Assembly: GCF_006385555.1 (NCBI RefSeq)
Contig: NZ_CP041036.1
Location: 3,162,001-3,226,000 of the forward strand
Length of the DNA stretch: 64,000 nucleotides
Direction of reading: 5' to 3'
DNA from: Shewanella polaris
GTDB lineage: Bacteria > Pseudomonadota > Gammaproteobacteria > Enterobacterales > Shewanellaceae
The notes below the pieces were generated by a model. That model was not told the DNA's origin. It did no database searches and was given only the letters and a program-made list of their open reading frames with translations. Position 1 is the first letter of the stretch. Each line of letters opens with the position of its first letter. The position numbers and the translations under genes were made by a program. Below are positions 10,188 to 18,981 of the stretch, piece after piece.

Positions 10188-11240
10188 TTACAAGAATTCG
10201 TCACCACCACCGCCACCTAACATAATTTCACCACTGTCACTGAGACGACGAGCAATAGATAAAATCTCTTTTTGTGCCACTTCAACTTCACTAATACGAA
10301 TCGGTCCCATGGCTTCTAAGTCATCACGCAACAGTTCAGCCGCACGCTTAGACATATTACCCAAAAGTTTCTCTTTCAGTCCATCATCAGCACCCTTAAG
10401 CGCTTTTATCAGAATATCTTGCTGCACTTCACGTAATAAGGCCTGAATACCACGGTCATCCACATCAATAAGGTTTTCAAATACAAACATCATGTCCTGG
10501 ATTTGCTGTGCCATTTCTTCGTCAGTGTCGCGCATCGTTTCCATGATCTGGCTTTCAACCCCAGTATCAAGATAATTCATAATATTGGCAGCTGCTTTCA
10601 AGCCCCCCATCTTCGCGGCTTGAGCACCACCTTGACCAGCGAATTGTTTCTCCATAATGTCATTCAACTCTTGCAATGCTGCAGGTTGAACTTCCTCAAG
10701 ATTAGCAATACGCATCATTAAATCTAAGCGGGTATTCTCTGGAAACTGGCTAAAAATTTCAGCGGCTTGATCGGGTTCTAAATACGACAATACAATAGTT
10801 TGAATTTGAGGATGTTCATTTTGAATGATCGTTGCTACTTGACGTGCATCCATCCATTTTAACGAATCAAGTCCTTTAGCGCCGCTACCCATGATAATTT
10901 GTTCAATCAAATTACCGGCTTTATCTTCACCCAACGCAGCGGTCAACGCCTTACGGACGAACTCTTCACTGTTAAAACCAATAGACGAATATTTTTGAAT
11001 ATCATCTAAAAATAATTTATGAACCCCGATGACTTTTTCTTGGCCAAACTCGTCCATAGCCGCCATCGCCATGCCCACTTTTTGCACCTGCTTAGGCTCT
11101 AAGTGTTTTAAAATTGACGCAGCATCTGCTTCACTCAAACTCAGCAGTAAAATAGCTGTTTTTTCGACGCCAGTGACAGACTCTGGATCGAAACCCGCAA
11201 CTGCCGCTTTTTCGGTTTTTTCTTTTTTTTCATTAGCCAT
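10188..11240 (-). CDS. fliG: Flagellar motor switch protein FliG
   Basis: A 350-residue rotor protein. The N-terminal domain (residues ~20-110) binds FliF, the middle holds the EHPQ motif (QNEHPQIQTIVLSYLEPDQA), and the C-terminal charged torque domain includes MSKRAAELLRDDLEAMGPI and VEVAQKEILSIARRL. A Gly-rich GGGGGDEFL tail ends it. The start overlaps fliF by 8 bases. The MITE-like element follows 64 bases downstream. Confidence 0.97.
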   Translation of the reverse strand: MANEKKEKTEKAAVAGFDPESVTGVEKTAILLLSLSEADAASILKHLEPKQVQKVGMAMAAMDEFGQEKVIGVHKLFLDDIQKYSSIGFNSEEFVRKALTAALGEDKAGNLIEQIIMGSGAKGLDSLKWMDARQVATIIQNEHPQIQTIVLSYLEPDQAAEIFSQFPENTRLDLMMRIANLEEVQPAALQELNDIMEKQFAGQGGAQAAKMGGLKAAANIMNYLDTGVESQIMETMRDTDEEMAQQIQDMMFVFENLIDVDDRGIQALLREVQQDILIKALKGADDGLKEKLLGNMSKRAAELLRDDLEAMGPIRISEVEVAQKEILSIARRLSDSGEIMLGGGGGDEFL

Positions 11241-12924
11241 TGTCTTGTAACCAATTCTTAATTACTTGAGTGGAAAGTTCTGGCTCATTGGCCACGAGAG
11301 CTCTAATTGCTTTAATCATATCATCATCTTTATGCAAATTAGGTATGTGAATTGATCCGTCATCAGCATAACTGTATTCCGCCTCTGTAGTATTAAGCAT
11401 ACCTAAGGTGTCTGCGGCATATTGATCTTCAATTTCGGCTAATTCATGTCCAGGACGCACATCATCAGGCATCTCTACCCCATTCGGATTTGTTAGCTTC
11501 TTAAGCATAGGTCGAACCACAGCTAAAATAAGCACTAAAATAACAAGTGCACCTAAAGCCAATCTTATCGCTCGCCAAAACCAAGGCTGCTCCCACATAT
11601 CCGGCTCTGGTAATTCTTCAATTAACTGATCCATAAAGGGAACGGTAACCACTTCGAGAGCATCACCACGTTGAGTACTAAAACCTACCGCACCTTCTAA
11701 TAAACGGCGAATATTGGTCAACTCTTGTTCTGTTCTTGGCACCCGTGATACTTGGCCATTCTCATCAACTTGACCGGGCTTAAAGTTAATTGCAACAGAT
11801 GCACTCACACGGCGTACAACACCAATTTGCTGACGTGTATGGCTTATCGTTGTGTCTAATTCATAATTTCGCGTGGCTTCTTTTGAAGAGTCTCCTGAAG
11901 TGGTAGAACTAGAAGCCTCACCTGCTACTTCTGGAATAGCAGACTCCATTGGAGGTTGATTACTTAACGCACCAGGAATTCCACCAATACCTTGACCAGA
12001 TGAGTTACGTTCAATCGTCATTTCACTGCGAATAGCAGGTAAATCAGGCGAGAAACGTTTAGCTGTTTGTTCCACTGCGGTAAAGTTCATATTGACATCG
12101 ACTTGAGTGGTAAAATTCTCAGGCCCTAAAATAGGCATCAATATTGATTCAATTTTATTACGATATTCAGCTTCTTTTTGTTGTACCAACTCAGACTCAC
12201 GACGAGCTCTTGCAGAGGTGCCATCTTGGCTACCAGAATTAAGTAAACGGCCATTTGAATCGGTTACTGTTACGCGTGAAGGAACCAGCCCTTGTACTGC
12301 AGAGCCAACAATATCAACAATCGCATCAATCTCTTCCTGGCCTAAACCGCCACGACGAACACTCACCACCACAGTCGCACTTGGTTTAGACGCATTACGA
12401 GCAAAAACGTTTTCTTTCGGTAATGCTAAAATCACTTTGGCACGACTAATACTTTTTAACTCTTCTATCGCTCGGGCTAAATTGGATTCTTGGCTTTGCT
12501 TTAAGCGAGCTTGCTCCATGCGCTGGCTTACACCAAAACCACTGTCTTGACTTAAATAGTCATTTGCTTGAGTGCTACTTTGAATTCCCGCACGGCTAAG
12601 CAGTAATTTTACATCTTGATATTTATCTTCAGGCACTTTCACCACATCAACATTTATTTGATAATCGATTTGGTTTTTATCGAGAACATCTAAGACCTGG
12701 ATCATTTCTGCGGTTTCCATTTTACCCAATGGGCGATAATCAGGCTCCTGCGCCCACATCATCACAAAAACCGCCAACGCAAGACAGATTGCCAATGCCA
12801 GAATCATGATCACTTGACGCATCATGTCGGCACCACCTGCACCGCCAAGCAATCCAGATTTATTCTCTTGCTGGACTCCGTCATCAACTGTTGAATCTGA
12901 ACCTACCATTATATCTGTGCTCAC
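11233..12924 (-). CDS. fliF: MS-ring protein FliF
   Basis: A 563-residue FliF with two membrane helices (residues ~36-54 and ~455-475) flanking a large periplasmic part with ring-building motifs such as LARAIEELKSISRAKVILALPKENVF. The C-terminal cytoplasmic tail, ending ELSTQVIKNWLQDNG, is the FliG-binding peptide. FliF builds the MS ring on which the basal body assembles. It lies 58 bases downstream of fliE. Confidence 0.97.
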   Translation of the reverse strand: MSTDIMVGSDSTVDDGVQQENKSGLLGGAGGADMMRQVIMILALAICLALAVFVMMWAQEPDYRPLGKMETAEMIQVLDVLDKNQIDYQINVDVVKVPEDKYQDVKLLLSRAGIQSSTQANDYLSQDSGFGVSQRMEQARLKQSQESNLARAIEELKSISRAKVILALPKENVFARNASKPSATVVVSVRRGGLGQEEIDAIVDIVGSAVQGLVPSRVTVTDSNGRLLNSGSQDGTSARARRESELVQQKEAEYRNKIESILMPILGPENFTTQVDVNMNFTAVEQTAKRFSPDLPAIRSEMTIERNSSGQGIGGIPGALSNQPPMESAIPEVAGEASSSTTSGDSSKEATRNYELDTTISHTRQQIGVVRRVSASVAINFKPGQVDENGQVSRVPRTEQELTNIRRLLEGAVGFSTQRGDALEVVTVPFMDQLIEELPEPDMWEQPWFWRAIRLALGALVILVLILAVVRPMLKKLTNPNGVEMPDDVRPGHELAEIEDQYAADTLGMLNTTEAEYSYADDGSIHIPNLHKDDDMIKAIRALVANEPELSTQVIKNWLQDNG

Positions 12925-12982
12925 AATACGTACCTGCTATATCTGATGATGTTATGTAATTTAGTGCTTAAAAACGTTTGCA

Positions 12983-13324
12983 CTAAACAGGCATATTCAT
13001 AATTTCTTTATAAGCATCGACCAGCTTATTACGTACCTGCACCGTTGCCTCAAACGCAACACCAGCTTTTTCACGCGCAATAACGGTATCAGACAAGGAC
13101 ACAGTGGTGTCGCCCATATCTAAACGAGTGGCCAAATTTGCTGATGTTTGCTGCAATCCATTAACCGTACCCACGGCTTGAGACAGTAGCTGACTAAAAT
13201 CAGCTCCCGTCGTGTTATTCACTTGTTGGGTTAGGTTAGGACGAATAGATGAACCAATAGAAGGAGCTATTTCGCCACGAAGTGACTGCATTTCTTGCAT
13301 TAATGGATTTGCGCTAATCTGCAT
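12983..13324 (-). CDS. fliE: Basal-body rod/MS-ring junction protein FliE
   Basis: A 113-residue FliE. The C-terminal half shows LSDTVIAREKAGVAFEATVQVRNKLVDAYKEIMNMPV, the family core. The frame is open for 57 further codons upstream, but that extension is unlike FliE and overlaps the sigma-54 promoter. The start at 13324 has AGGGAG 8 bases before it. It is the first gene of fliEFGHIJ. Confidence 0.95.
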   Translation of the reverse strand: MQISANPLMQEMQSLRGEIAPSIGSSIRPNLTQQVNNTTGADFSQLLSQAVGTVNGLQQTSANLATRLDMGDTTVSLSDTVIAREKAGVAFEATVQVRNKLVDAYKEIMNMPV

Positions 13325-13380
13325 GGTGTAACTCCCTTTCGTCGATTTTTTGACGACAATAATAACTAATAAAGAGTTAA

Positions 13381-13396
13381 AGCAATTTAGATGCCA
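13381..13396 (-). promoter_or_regulatory. Sigma-54 promoter of the fliE operon
   Basis: The minus strand reads TGGCAT-CTAAA-TTGCT, a near-consensus RpoN site with GG-N10-GC spacing, 57 bases before the fliE ATG. Spacer and flanks match the fliK promoter at 6721 (same CTAAA spacer), suggesting the two operons are switched on together. Confidence 0.88.
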
Positions 13397-13436
13397 AGAT
13401 GTTAAATAACAGGAGAAAGATAGAAAGTAGGAAGGC

Positions 13437-13472
13437 AAAAATAACCTATTCACATAATGGAATAGGTTATTT
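13437..13472 (-). terminator. Terminator after flrC
   Basis: A 12-bp stem (AAATAACCTATT with AATAGGTTATTT) and a 10-base loop, followed on the minus strand by TTTTTGCC. It lies ~115 bases after the flrC stop and just upstream of the fliE promoter, separating the regulatory and structural operons. Confidence 0.75.
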
Positions 13473-13586
13473 GTTGGTATATAAAGCGGTATCAATCTAA
13501 TTTAATGAGCAGAAATTAAATTATTAGAGTGCTAAATCATAGACTTAACAAAAAACTGATAACTGCAATTTTTACTATGTAGGTTG

Positions 13587-14936
13587 CTATGCAGGTAATT
13601 GGATCCCCATATCACGCATTTTAGCCATTTTATAACGTAACGTGCGGGCACTGATCCCCAGTTTTTCTGCGACCATTTTCCGACTCCCCTGACATTGATT
13701 AAGGGTTTCTAAAATAATCACATGTTCTTGGGCTTTTAATTCATCGCCTAAACCGTCTACGTCAACAGGCTTATCAGTATCAATACTCTCTGTAGAAACC
13801 AACTTCACATCGGCAGAGTCAATAATAATATCATTGACGCCAATATCATCATTAGCTCGTAATATCAGTGCACGTTGAATAACATTATCTAACTCACGCA
13901 CATTACCCGGCCAACGATGGGTTAATAAACGCCTAGTAGCAGCATCATCAAGCTTAGGTACAGAAATCATATTAAATGCTTTTGCATGCTTAATCAGCAA
14001 GTGTCGCGCCAAAGGTAGAATATCTGCAGGGCGTTGATGTAGCGCAGGCCAGGTTAACGGAAAAACATTAATTCGGTAGTATAAATCTTCTCTAAACTCA
14101 CCCGAGGTCGCCATGGCTTTTAAATCTCGATTTGAGGTTGCCAGTACTCGCACATCTAGTTTAATGGTTTTGCGACCACCTAAACGCTCAACTTCGCGTT
14201 CTTGTAATACCCTGAGTAATTTAGCTTGTAAGCCAAGTTCCATCTCGGATATTTCATCAAGTAAAATGGTGCCGCCTTGAGCTTGTTCAAATTTACCAGG
14301 GCAAGCTTGATAAGCACCAGTAAATGCGCCTTTTTCATAACCAAACAAAGTGGCTTCTAACATGTTTTCTGGTATTGCAGCGCAGTTAATCGCAATAAAC
14401 GGCTGATCATGGCGTTGACTATGTTGGTGAATAAACCGCGCCAACACTTCTTTACCCGAACCACTAGGCCCCATAATCATGACCGATGCATCTGACACTG
14501 CTACCCGCTGAGCCAGCGACAACAAGGCTAAACTTTTCTCATCGGCAACCACAGGTTTATCGTGGTTTTGCTTTAACGGTAAATAACGTGACACCTGATT
14601 CAACAACACTTCAGGCGCAAACGGTTTAGCAAGGTAATCTACTGCACCTAATTTCATTGCACTAACAGCGTTGTCAATCGTCGCATAAGCGGTCATTAAC
14701 AATACCGGCAGTTTAGGTTGATGTTGCTGTAAATAACCCAGTAAACCCAATCCACCAATGCCTTCCATCTGCACATCGCTAATCACTATATCAAAATGGT
14801 TTGCTTTCAAGGCCAAAATAGCCTCTTCGGCACTACCGACATCAACACAGTCGTAATGGGCAAGCATGAGAGTATCAAGCAATGCTTCACGTAAATCAGC
14901 GTCATCCTCAACTAATAGAATACTTGCTTCAGCCAC
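13587..14936 (-). CDS. flrC: Sigma-54-dependent response regulator FlrC
   Basis: A 449-residue NtrC-type activator. The receiver domain (1-125) has the phosphoacceptor Asp54 in DIVISDVQM. The AAA+ domain carries Walker A GPSGSGKEVL, GAFTGA for sigma-54 contact and GGTILLDEISEM. A Fis-type helix-turn-helix (VAEKLGISARTLRYKMAKM) ends it. Once phosphorylated by FlrB it should drive the RpoN promoters of the hook/basal-body operons. It overlaps flrB by 8 bases. Confidence 0.96.
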   Translation of the reverse strand: MAEASILLVEDDADLREALLDTLMLAHYDCVDVGSAEEAILALKANHFDIVISDVQMEGIGGLGLLGYLQQHQPKLPVLLMTAYATIDNAVSAMKLGAVDYLAKPFAPEVLLNQVSRYLPLKQNHDKPVVADEKSLALLSLAQRVAVSDASVMIMGPSGSGKEVLARFIHQHSQRHDQPFIAINCAAIPENMLEATLFGYEKGAFTGAYQACPGKFEQAQGGTILLDEISEMELGLQAKLLRVLQEREVERLGGRKTIKLDVRVLATSNRDLKAMATSGEFREDLYYRINVFPLTWPALHQRPADILPLARHLLIKHAKAFNMISVPKLDDAATRRLLTHRWPGNVRELDNVIQRALILRANDDIGVNDIIIDSADVKLVSTESIDTDKPVDVDGLGDELKAQEHVIILETLNQCQGSRKMVAEKLGISARTLRYKMAKMRDMGIQLPA

Positions 14937-16140
14937 GCATCACCTCCTGATCAGTTGTTTTTTTAATGTGGGGAAAGCTCAAACGTATATGGCACCCCAT
15001 ACCAGGCTTACATGACAACTGAATGTGCCCGCCATGATTACGTACTACCGACTGGACAACGGCTAAGCCTAAACCTGTACCTTGGCTCTTTGTAGTAAAA
15101 AAGGGTTCTAATATTTGCTGTTGCATTGACGGCTCGAGCCCCTTGCCATTGTCGATGACATCTAACAATAGCCCATCTGGGGTTTCACTGGCACTGACTT
15201 TTATTTTTGTGGCGCCTGCTTCAATACTATTCATCACTAAATTATTCACCGCAGAGCTCAATGCATTAGCATTGGCAAGCATTAATGAATGCGATGTATC
15301 TTCAATGACAAGCTGACAATGTTTTTTATCTGCAATAGGCTCGCAGCTCGCCATTACTTGACTAATAATCTCTTCCATTGTAACTGATTCTGCCATTCCC
15401 TCTTGACGACCTTTAGCCATCAATAACATATCATTAACTTGACGCTCTAATTCATTCAATCGATCAACCAACTTAGATTGAAACTTAGTCCGAGCGGAAT
15501 CTGATAATTTAGGACTGGCGAGATTAGAAGCATAGAGCAAGGCGGCAGATAATGGCGTACGCACCTGGTGGGCTAATGTCGCCACCATTTTTCCTAACGC
15601 CGATAAACGTTGTAAATGAGACAGGTTTTTCTGTAATAAACGAGTTTCGGTAAGATCGGTTATCACTATCAACTGTCCAGACTCTGGTGCCAATGGGGTT
15701 ATGGCCAATTTTACTCGGCGACCATTTTTTAATGACACTTCATGTCCATCATCATCTTGTGGAGCAAAAGCACGATGAATAATGTCAAACCAGCGGGCAC
15801 CTTGTAATGGACGACCGAGTAACTCGGTTGCAACTGGGTTAGCGAGTGTCACCACGCCATCGCCATCAATAATCACCACCCCAGATGGCATAGCTTGGAG
15901 AATATGCTCCATTTGATTAGACATATTGGCGGCCTTACTGGAATAAGCACTAACAACGGGAGCACTTGAATGAGCAACGCTTTGACGTATCACATTAGCA
16001 TTACGCTGCTGCATAGATACTGAGATAGCACTGTTCTTCGTAGTTTGAGACACTGCATCAGGTGTTCTAAGTGACGAAGCCGACGCAGATAATTCAAAAC
16101 CTGAATCATCGGTAGGTGATAACGCTCGTGCTGTATACAT
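14929..16140 (-). CDS. flrB: Flagellar sensor histidine kinase FlrB
   Basis: A 403-residue soluble kinase. A PAS-like domain (~75-165, VVIDGDGVVTLANPVATELLG) precedes HisKA with the phosphorylated His in ATLAHQVRTPLSAALL and a HATPase domain with NNLVMNSIEAG, DNGKGLE and GTGLGLAVV. No membrane segment is seen, so it probably senses an internal assembly cue. The first ~70 residues are low-complexity and the exact start could be further in. Its own sigma-54 promoter lies upstream. Confidence 0.95.
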   Translation of the reverse strand: MYTARALSPTDDSGFELSASASSLRTPDAVSQTTKNSAISVSMQQRNANVIRQSVAHSSAPVVSAYSSKAANMSNQMEHILQAMPSGVVIIDGDGVVTLANPVATELLGRPLQGARWFDIIHRAFAPQDDDGHEVSLKNGRRVKLAITPLAPESGQLIVITDLTETRLLQKNLSHLQRLSALGKMVATLAHQVRTPLSAALLYASNLASPKLSDSARTKFQSKLVDRLNELERQVNDMLLMAKGRQEGMAESVTMEEIISQVMASCEPIADKKHCQLVIEDTSHSLMLANANALSSAVNNLVMNSIEAGATKIKVSASETPDGLLLDVIDNGKGLEPSMQQQILEPFFTTKSQGTGLGLAVVQSVVRNHGGHIQLSCKPGMGCHIRLSFPHIKKTTDQEVMRG

Positions 16141-16178
16141 GGCCGCTCCGTCAAAATAATAACATTTGAAGAACTCAA

Positions 16179-16194
16179 TGCATTTACTGTGCCA
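16179..16194 (-). promoter_or_regulatory. Sigma-54 promoter of flrBC
   Basis: The minus strand reads TGGCAC-AGTAA-ATGCA, one mismatch from the RpoN consensus with correct GG-N10-GC spacing, about 40 bases before the flrB ATG. With the flrA terminator just upstream, this makes flrBC a separate unit that FlrA, itself sigma-54-dependent, can activate. Confidence 0.85.
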
Positions 16195-16237
16195 AGAAGA
16201 TTTTATTGATATTTAGGCTTTGACATTCTGTCACCCA

Positions 16238-16266
16238 TAAAAAAACACACCCGAGGGTGTGTTTTA
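16238..16266 (-). terminator. Terminator after flrA
   Basis: A perfect 8-bp GC-rich stem (ACACACCC with GGGTGTGT, loop TC) followed on the minus strand by seven T residues, starting about 20 bases after the flrA stop. It cleanly separates flrA from flrBC. Confidence 0.92.
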
Positions 16267-16284
16267 TTGGGTTGAGTATATAAT

Positions 16285-17715
16285 TTAGTCTTTACTCAAA
16301 CCATATTTACGCATTTTTTCGACCAATGTTGTACGGCGAATACCTAGCATTTCAGCGGCTCTTGCAACAACATTATCCTGCAATTCAAGCGCTTGACGGA
16401 TCATGTCAATTTCCAGCTCCGCTAATAAATCCTTTAAATTAACCCCTTCAGCCGGCAGTTCACTTGGAAAGCGTGTTTCCGGAATATCAACGGGTTCTTC
16501 ATCACTAAATATCGACGCTAACGCATCTCGCTCTAATTGTTCTTCATTCACTTCGACACAATATTCAGGCACATCAATATAGCGATACTTATGGGGTAGA
16601 TCATTTACGTCAACCAGCCCACCAGGAAACAAAATGGTTAAACGTTCAACTAAGTTAGACAATTCACGGACATTACCAGACCAAGAATGTTCTTTTAACG
16701 ATTCAATAGCCCGTTGGGTAAAACGAACCTTGCCACGGCCTTCATTAAATACTCGATTAACTAATTCATGGAGTAATAAAGGCACATCTTCACTGCGCTC
16801 ACTTAACCCTGGCATTTCAATTGGGAATACATTGAGTCGATAATATAAATCTTCGCGGAACAAATTATCAATAATCATGGTTTCAAGATCGCGATGCGTC
16901 GCCGCAACAATACGAACATCTGTCGCGATAGTTTTACTGCCACCAACACGCTCAAATACCTTTTCTTGCAATACACGCAGCAACTTAACTTGCATTTGCA
17001 GCGGCATATCACCAATTTCATCTAAAAATAATGTGCCGCCTTCAGCTAATTCAAAACGACCTTTACGTGAAGATATCGCTCCAGTGAAAGAGCCCTTTTC
17101 ATGACCAAACAATTCACTTTCTAGCAACTCCGCAGGAATAGCACCACAATTGACCGGAATAAACGGTCCATCGCGACGTTCAGATAAATAGTGAATATTA
17201 CGCGCGACAACTTCTTTACCCGTTCCCGATTGCCCCAGTACTAATACGGTGGCATCAGAACTTGATACTTGATTAATCAAGTGACGAACTTTAGCAATAC
17301 CTTCGCTGCGGCCCACTAAACTACGAAACAACTTGGTTTGATTACCACTGGTTAATGTGTAGTCTCGTTTAGCTTGACCAAACACTTGACAAAAATGAAG
17401 TAGTTCAGTTAATTGTGGATAATTTATCGGTTCTTCGATGGTGCCAAGGAGGCTAGATAAACTGATATCGATATCACCCAGTAACAACATGGGTTGCCAA
17501 GGCGCTATCACAGCAATATTTTTAATACTGTCTGTATCAATGTGATCTGTCTCCATGATGAGGGCGCGGAAACGAGATTGCTCGAGTAAGGTCAATAAGC
17601 TCTCGGTTGAAACAATCTCACATTCTTCGCCTAAAAATTCGAAAATGCAGCATAAACGAGACACACGCTCTGATGGGGTACCGACAATTAAAATTCTTTG
17701 TTCTATTTGCATCAT
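16285..17715 (-). CDS. flrA: Flagellar master regulator FlrA (FleQ family)
   Basis: A 476-residue sigma-54 activator. The N-terminal domain (1-125, ILIVGTPSERVSRLCCIFEFLGEE) is the FleQ-type divergent receiver. The AAA+ domain has LGQSGTGKEVVARNIH, GSFTGA and GGTLFLDEIGDM. A Fis-type HTH (AAEMLGIRRTTLVEKMRKYG) is C-terminal. It tops the flagellar cascade. Two consecutive Met codons allow a one-residue ambiguity at the start, and the Shine-Dalgarno is weak. Confidence 0.96.
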   Translation of the reverse strand: MMQIEQRILIVGTPSERVSRLCCIFEFLGEECEIVSTESLLTLLEQSRFRALIMETDHIDTDSIKNIAVIAPWQPMLLLGDIDISLSSLLGTIEEPINYPQLTELLHFCQVFGQAKRDYTLTSGNQTKLFRSLVGRSEGIAKVRHLINQVSSSDATVLVLGQSGTGKEVVARNIHYLSERRDGPFIPVNCGAIPAELLESELFGHEKGSFTGAISSRKGRFELAEGGTLFLDEIGDMPLQMQVKLLRVLQEKVFERVGGSKTIATDVRIVAATHRDLETMIIDNLFREDLYYRLNVFPIEMPGLSERSEDVPLLLHELVNRVFNEGRGKVRFTQRAIESLKEHSWSGNVRELSNLVERLTILFPGGLVDVNDLPHKYRYIDVPEYCVEVNEEQLERDALASIFSDEEPVDIPETRFPSELPAEGVNLKDLLAELEIDMIRQALELQDNVVARAAEMLGIRRTTLVEKMRKYGLSKD

Positions 17716-18163
17716 TCAGAAGGCCAAAGCTCTTGTTATAGGTATTTACTCGGGAAGGTTATAGCCAATAAGCTACAACACCAAATACAGTGTAGCCAAA
17801 AAATTGACTACTGTGACAATATACTATCATTATGTCTAAACAGGGTTGTTAATTTGTTAATTAAAGCAAAAACGCAGTCACAACAATAGATACAATCATA
17901 AATACTGTATTATCAAGCCATCATAAGCAAGTATCAGTTACATTTTATCGATATCAAGCCACATTTTTTTTAAAAATGCTGCTTTTTCATTCAAAAACTC
18001 TAATGGATACTAATAAGCATACCGCTTTGTTATTTTCATTCACTTTAACAATAAGCCAACTACCCGTTTATCTACAAGTAGAATCACTGTAACCCAGATA
18101 GCAAAAAAAGACGCTATGCGTCTTTTTTATTACTTTTGTTACAGTATGCCTATGCTATAACGA
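17716..18163. other. Intergenic region upstream of flrA
   Basis: A 448-base AT-rich gap holding the flrA promoter region and the fliS terminator. I see no convincing gene. No clear sigma-54 or sigma-28 motif faces flrA, consistent with a housekeeping promoter for a class I gene. Short ORFs here lack ribosome sites. Confidence 0.6.
18103..18128 (-). terminator. Terminator after fliS
   Basis: AAAAAAAGACGC and GCGTCTTTTTT form a symmetric hairpin (loop TAT) with A- and T-runs on both sides, so it can stop transcription from either strand. It ends the flaG-fliD-fliT-like-fliS operon, 36 bases after the fliS stop. Confidence 0.9.
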
Positions 18164-18568
18164 TTAACTCGCTTCTGAGGTTAACTCGTGCATATTTTGT
18201 GGGATTGTATCCCAACCTTCTTTAATGGTTCTAAGCAAAGCCGAAACTTCTTCGAGCATTTCCACATCATTAGCAACATTGGCCTCTGATAATCGTCTCA
18301 ACATATATTCATAAAGAGAGTCTAGATTAGCAGAAATTTCGGAGCCAGCATCCATGTTTAAACTACCGCTCAGCCCAGCAATAATACTCACTGCTTTACC
18401 GATATTTTCGCCTTTTTGCGCAGCGTTTTTCTGCTGAATTGCATACTTAGCTTGTGCAATACGTTGCAATGCGCCTTCAAACATCATTTGTATAATGCGA
18501 TGCGGCGAAGCCACCGCAATTTCGCTTTCTAGCGAAACTTTTCTATATGACTGTAGTGAGCTTCTCAT
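18164..18568 (-). CDS. fliS: Flagellin export chaperone FliS
   Basis: A 134-residue helical protein with family motifs SYRKVSLESEIAVASPHRIIQMMFEGAL (~6-33) and LDSLYEYMLRRLSEANV (~82-98). FliS binds the flagellin C-terminus in the cytoplasm to prevent premature polymerization. A clear ribosome site (AGGTAGG) precedes the ATG. It lies 6 bases after the FliT-like gene. Confidence 0.95.
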   Translation of the reverse strand: MRSSLQSYRKVSLESEIAVASPHRIIQMMFEGALQRIAQAKYAIQQKNAAQKGENIGKAVSIIAGLSGSLNMDAGSEISANLDSLYEYMLRRLSEANVANDVEMLEEVSALLRTIKEGWDTIPQNMHELTSEAS

Positions 18569-18574
18569 AAATAC

Positions 18575-18919
18575 CTACCTATCTGAATCAATACTTTTAT
18601 AAACATTAACTTGACGTTGGTTTTTCTTTCCTAAATGTATTTCAGCATGCAAACTCTTCATGACTAACTTTGCTTTCACCTCAAGGCTTAATGTCAGCTC
18701 CAGTTGGCGTTGCAAATAATCTTTTTGCACAAACGAATCATCTGCAATCAAAACATTCAATAAGTTTTGACGCTTAGCAATCAACTCTTGCAAATCTAAT
18801 ACCAACTTATCAAATTCTTCTGTATCATTTTTGCTTTTTAAACTATCTAGTACTATTCTGCATTGTTCGCTGGTTGCATCTAAATCATCAAGTAACATTT
18901 TTTGTTCTATTGTCGTCAT
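18575..18919 (-). CDS. FliT-like flagellar chaperone (FlaI type)
   Basis: A 114-residue helical, charged protein between fliD and fliS, the position of flaI/fliT in Vibrio and Shewanella clusters. The central LIAKRQNLLNVLI resembles the FliT-family core. FliT proteins chaperone the cap protein FliD. Family identity is inferred mainly from position, length and helical character. Confidence 0.75.
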   Translation of the reverse strand: MTTIEQKMLLDDLDATSEQCRIVLDSLKSKNDTEEFDKLVLDLQELIAKRQNLLNVLIADDSFVQKDYLQRQLELTLSLEVKAKLVMKSLHAEIHLGKKNQRQVNVYKSIDSDR

Positions 18920-18981
18920 TTAATTTCAACTCGCCATCATCTTTTAAACAGATTAATTCCACAGGTTAATCAACCATGGGA

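Noticed and set aside
13325..13495. 57-residue N-terminal extension of FliE
   Set aside because: Hydrophobic, unlike FliE, overlaps the sigma-54 promoter, and the downstream ATG has a good ribosome site.
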